DNA of 64,000 nucleotides from an uncultured Colwellia sp. (GTDB lineage Bacteria > Pseudomonadota > Gammaproteobacteria > Enterobacterales > Alteromonadaceae): assembly GCA_913058245.1 (NCBI GenBank), contig CAJXQJ010000004.1, forward strand, positions 62,001 through 126,000. The letters run 5' to 3'. A program made the translations under genes and the position numbers. The stretch's first letter is position 1. Every line of letters begins with the position of its first letter. The notes below the pieces were generated by a model. The model made no database searches. It saw only the letters and a program-made list of their open reading frames with translations, and was not told the DNA's origin. Shown in pieces: positions 63,187-64,000 of the stretch.

Positions 63187-64000
63187 ATGACAATGCAAAC
63201 AATTTCAGACATTAAAACCTTGCGAGAAACCATTAGCACTTGGCGTCAGCAAGGCTTAAAAATTGCCTTTGTGCCAACCATGGGTAATCTTCATCAAGGA
63301 CATATTTCATTAGTTGATAAAGCCATATCTGTCGCAGATAAAGTGGTTGCCAGTATCTTTGTCAATCCAATGCAATTTGGTGCTAACGAAGATATCGATA
63401 ATTACCCAAGAACTATGACGGCCGACCAAGAAAAACTTCAAAATGCCGGTTGTGACTTACTATTTACGCCTACACCTGACATTATTTACCCAAAAGGTTT
63501 AGACAAGCAAAGCTATGTCGAAGTACCTAATGTTTCTGACGGTTACTGTGGCGAAAGTCGCCCAGGTCATTTTCGTGGCGTTTCAACCGTCGTTTGTAAA
63601 CTTTTTAATTTAGTGCAGCCTGACATCGCCTGCTTTGGTTTAAAAGATTACCAACAAGTACAAGTAATCCAAACTATGGTTGAAGACTTGTCGATGCCGA
63701 TTGAAATCATTCCAGTAGCTACAGTGCGAGAAGAAAGCGGTTTAGCACTTAGCTCAAGAAATAACTATTTAACAATAGAAGAAAAGAAGATTGCGCCAGC
63801 ATTAAGCCAAAATATTCAATGGTTAGCACTACAAATTTCAGATAATAGTGACTTTATTGGTCTTGCTAAAAAAGCTGCAAATTTTATTGATAATGCAGGC
63901 ATGAAAACAGACTACATTCATATTTGTCATGCACGAACACTGCAACCGGCAAGTGAAGATGATAAAGAGCTGGTGATTCTTGCCGCCGCCCATTGTGGCA
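63187..64000 (+). CDS. panC: Pantothenate synthetase, truncated by window end
   Basis: VPTMGNLHQGHISLVDKA; SIFVNPMQFGANEDIDNYPRT; CFGLKDYQQVQVIQTMV; absent from the ORF track because open at the right edge. Confidence 0.96.
   Translation, partial: MTMQTISDIKTLRETISTWRQQGLKIAFVPTMGNLHQGHISLVDKAISVADKVVASIFVNPMQFGANEDIDNYPRTMTADQEKLQNAGCDLLFTPTPDIIYPKGLDKQSYVEVPNVSDGYCGESRPGHFRGVSTVVCKLFNLVQPDIACFGLKDYQQVQVIQTMVEDLSMPIEIIPVATVREESGLALSSRNNYLTIEEKKIAPALSQNIQWLALQISDNSDFIGLAKKAANFIDNAGMKTDYIHICHARTLQPASEDDKELVILAAAHCG

Overview
Gammaproteobacterial chromosomal window, probably Alteromonadales/Colwelliaceae-like judging by gene content and gene order (inference). The left ~20 kb is a cobalamin (B12) late-synthesis, salvage and uptake region. 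It has genes on both strands and three B12 riboswitches on the minus strand. An unusual operon there contains a CobN-type chelatase with a signal peptide and a C-terminal membrane anchor, followed by a MotA/TolQ/ExbB-like channel subunit, an ExbD-like DUF2149 protein and cobO. The middle (20-41 kb) holds signalling genes: an HD-GYP regulator, a 1868-aa NMT1-domain hybrid kinase, an XRE-2TM regulator, an MCP, and an NtrY/NtrC-like pair next to a MacB-like ABC exporter with a HlyD adaptor. I read a sigma54-type promoter upstream of that adaptor. The right part is mostly conserved housekeeping: rnpB, rsmI-lpoA-yraN-diaA-dolP, mrcB, hrpB, pepB, sfsA, dksA, gluQ, pcnB, folK, panB, panC. An accessory block (MiaA-like paralog, aldehyde dehydrogenase, AraC regulator) sits between mrcB and hrpB. 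The best candidate for an under-described system is the CobN/ExbB-like/DUF2149 module. I saw no CRISPR array, tRNA, rRNA operon or insertion sequence. All assignments come from reading the sequence and recalled family knowledge; no searches were run.
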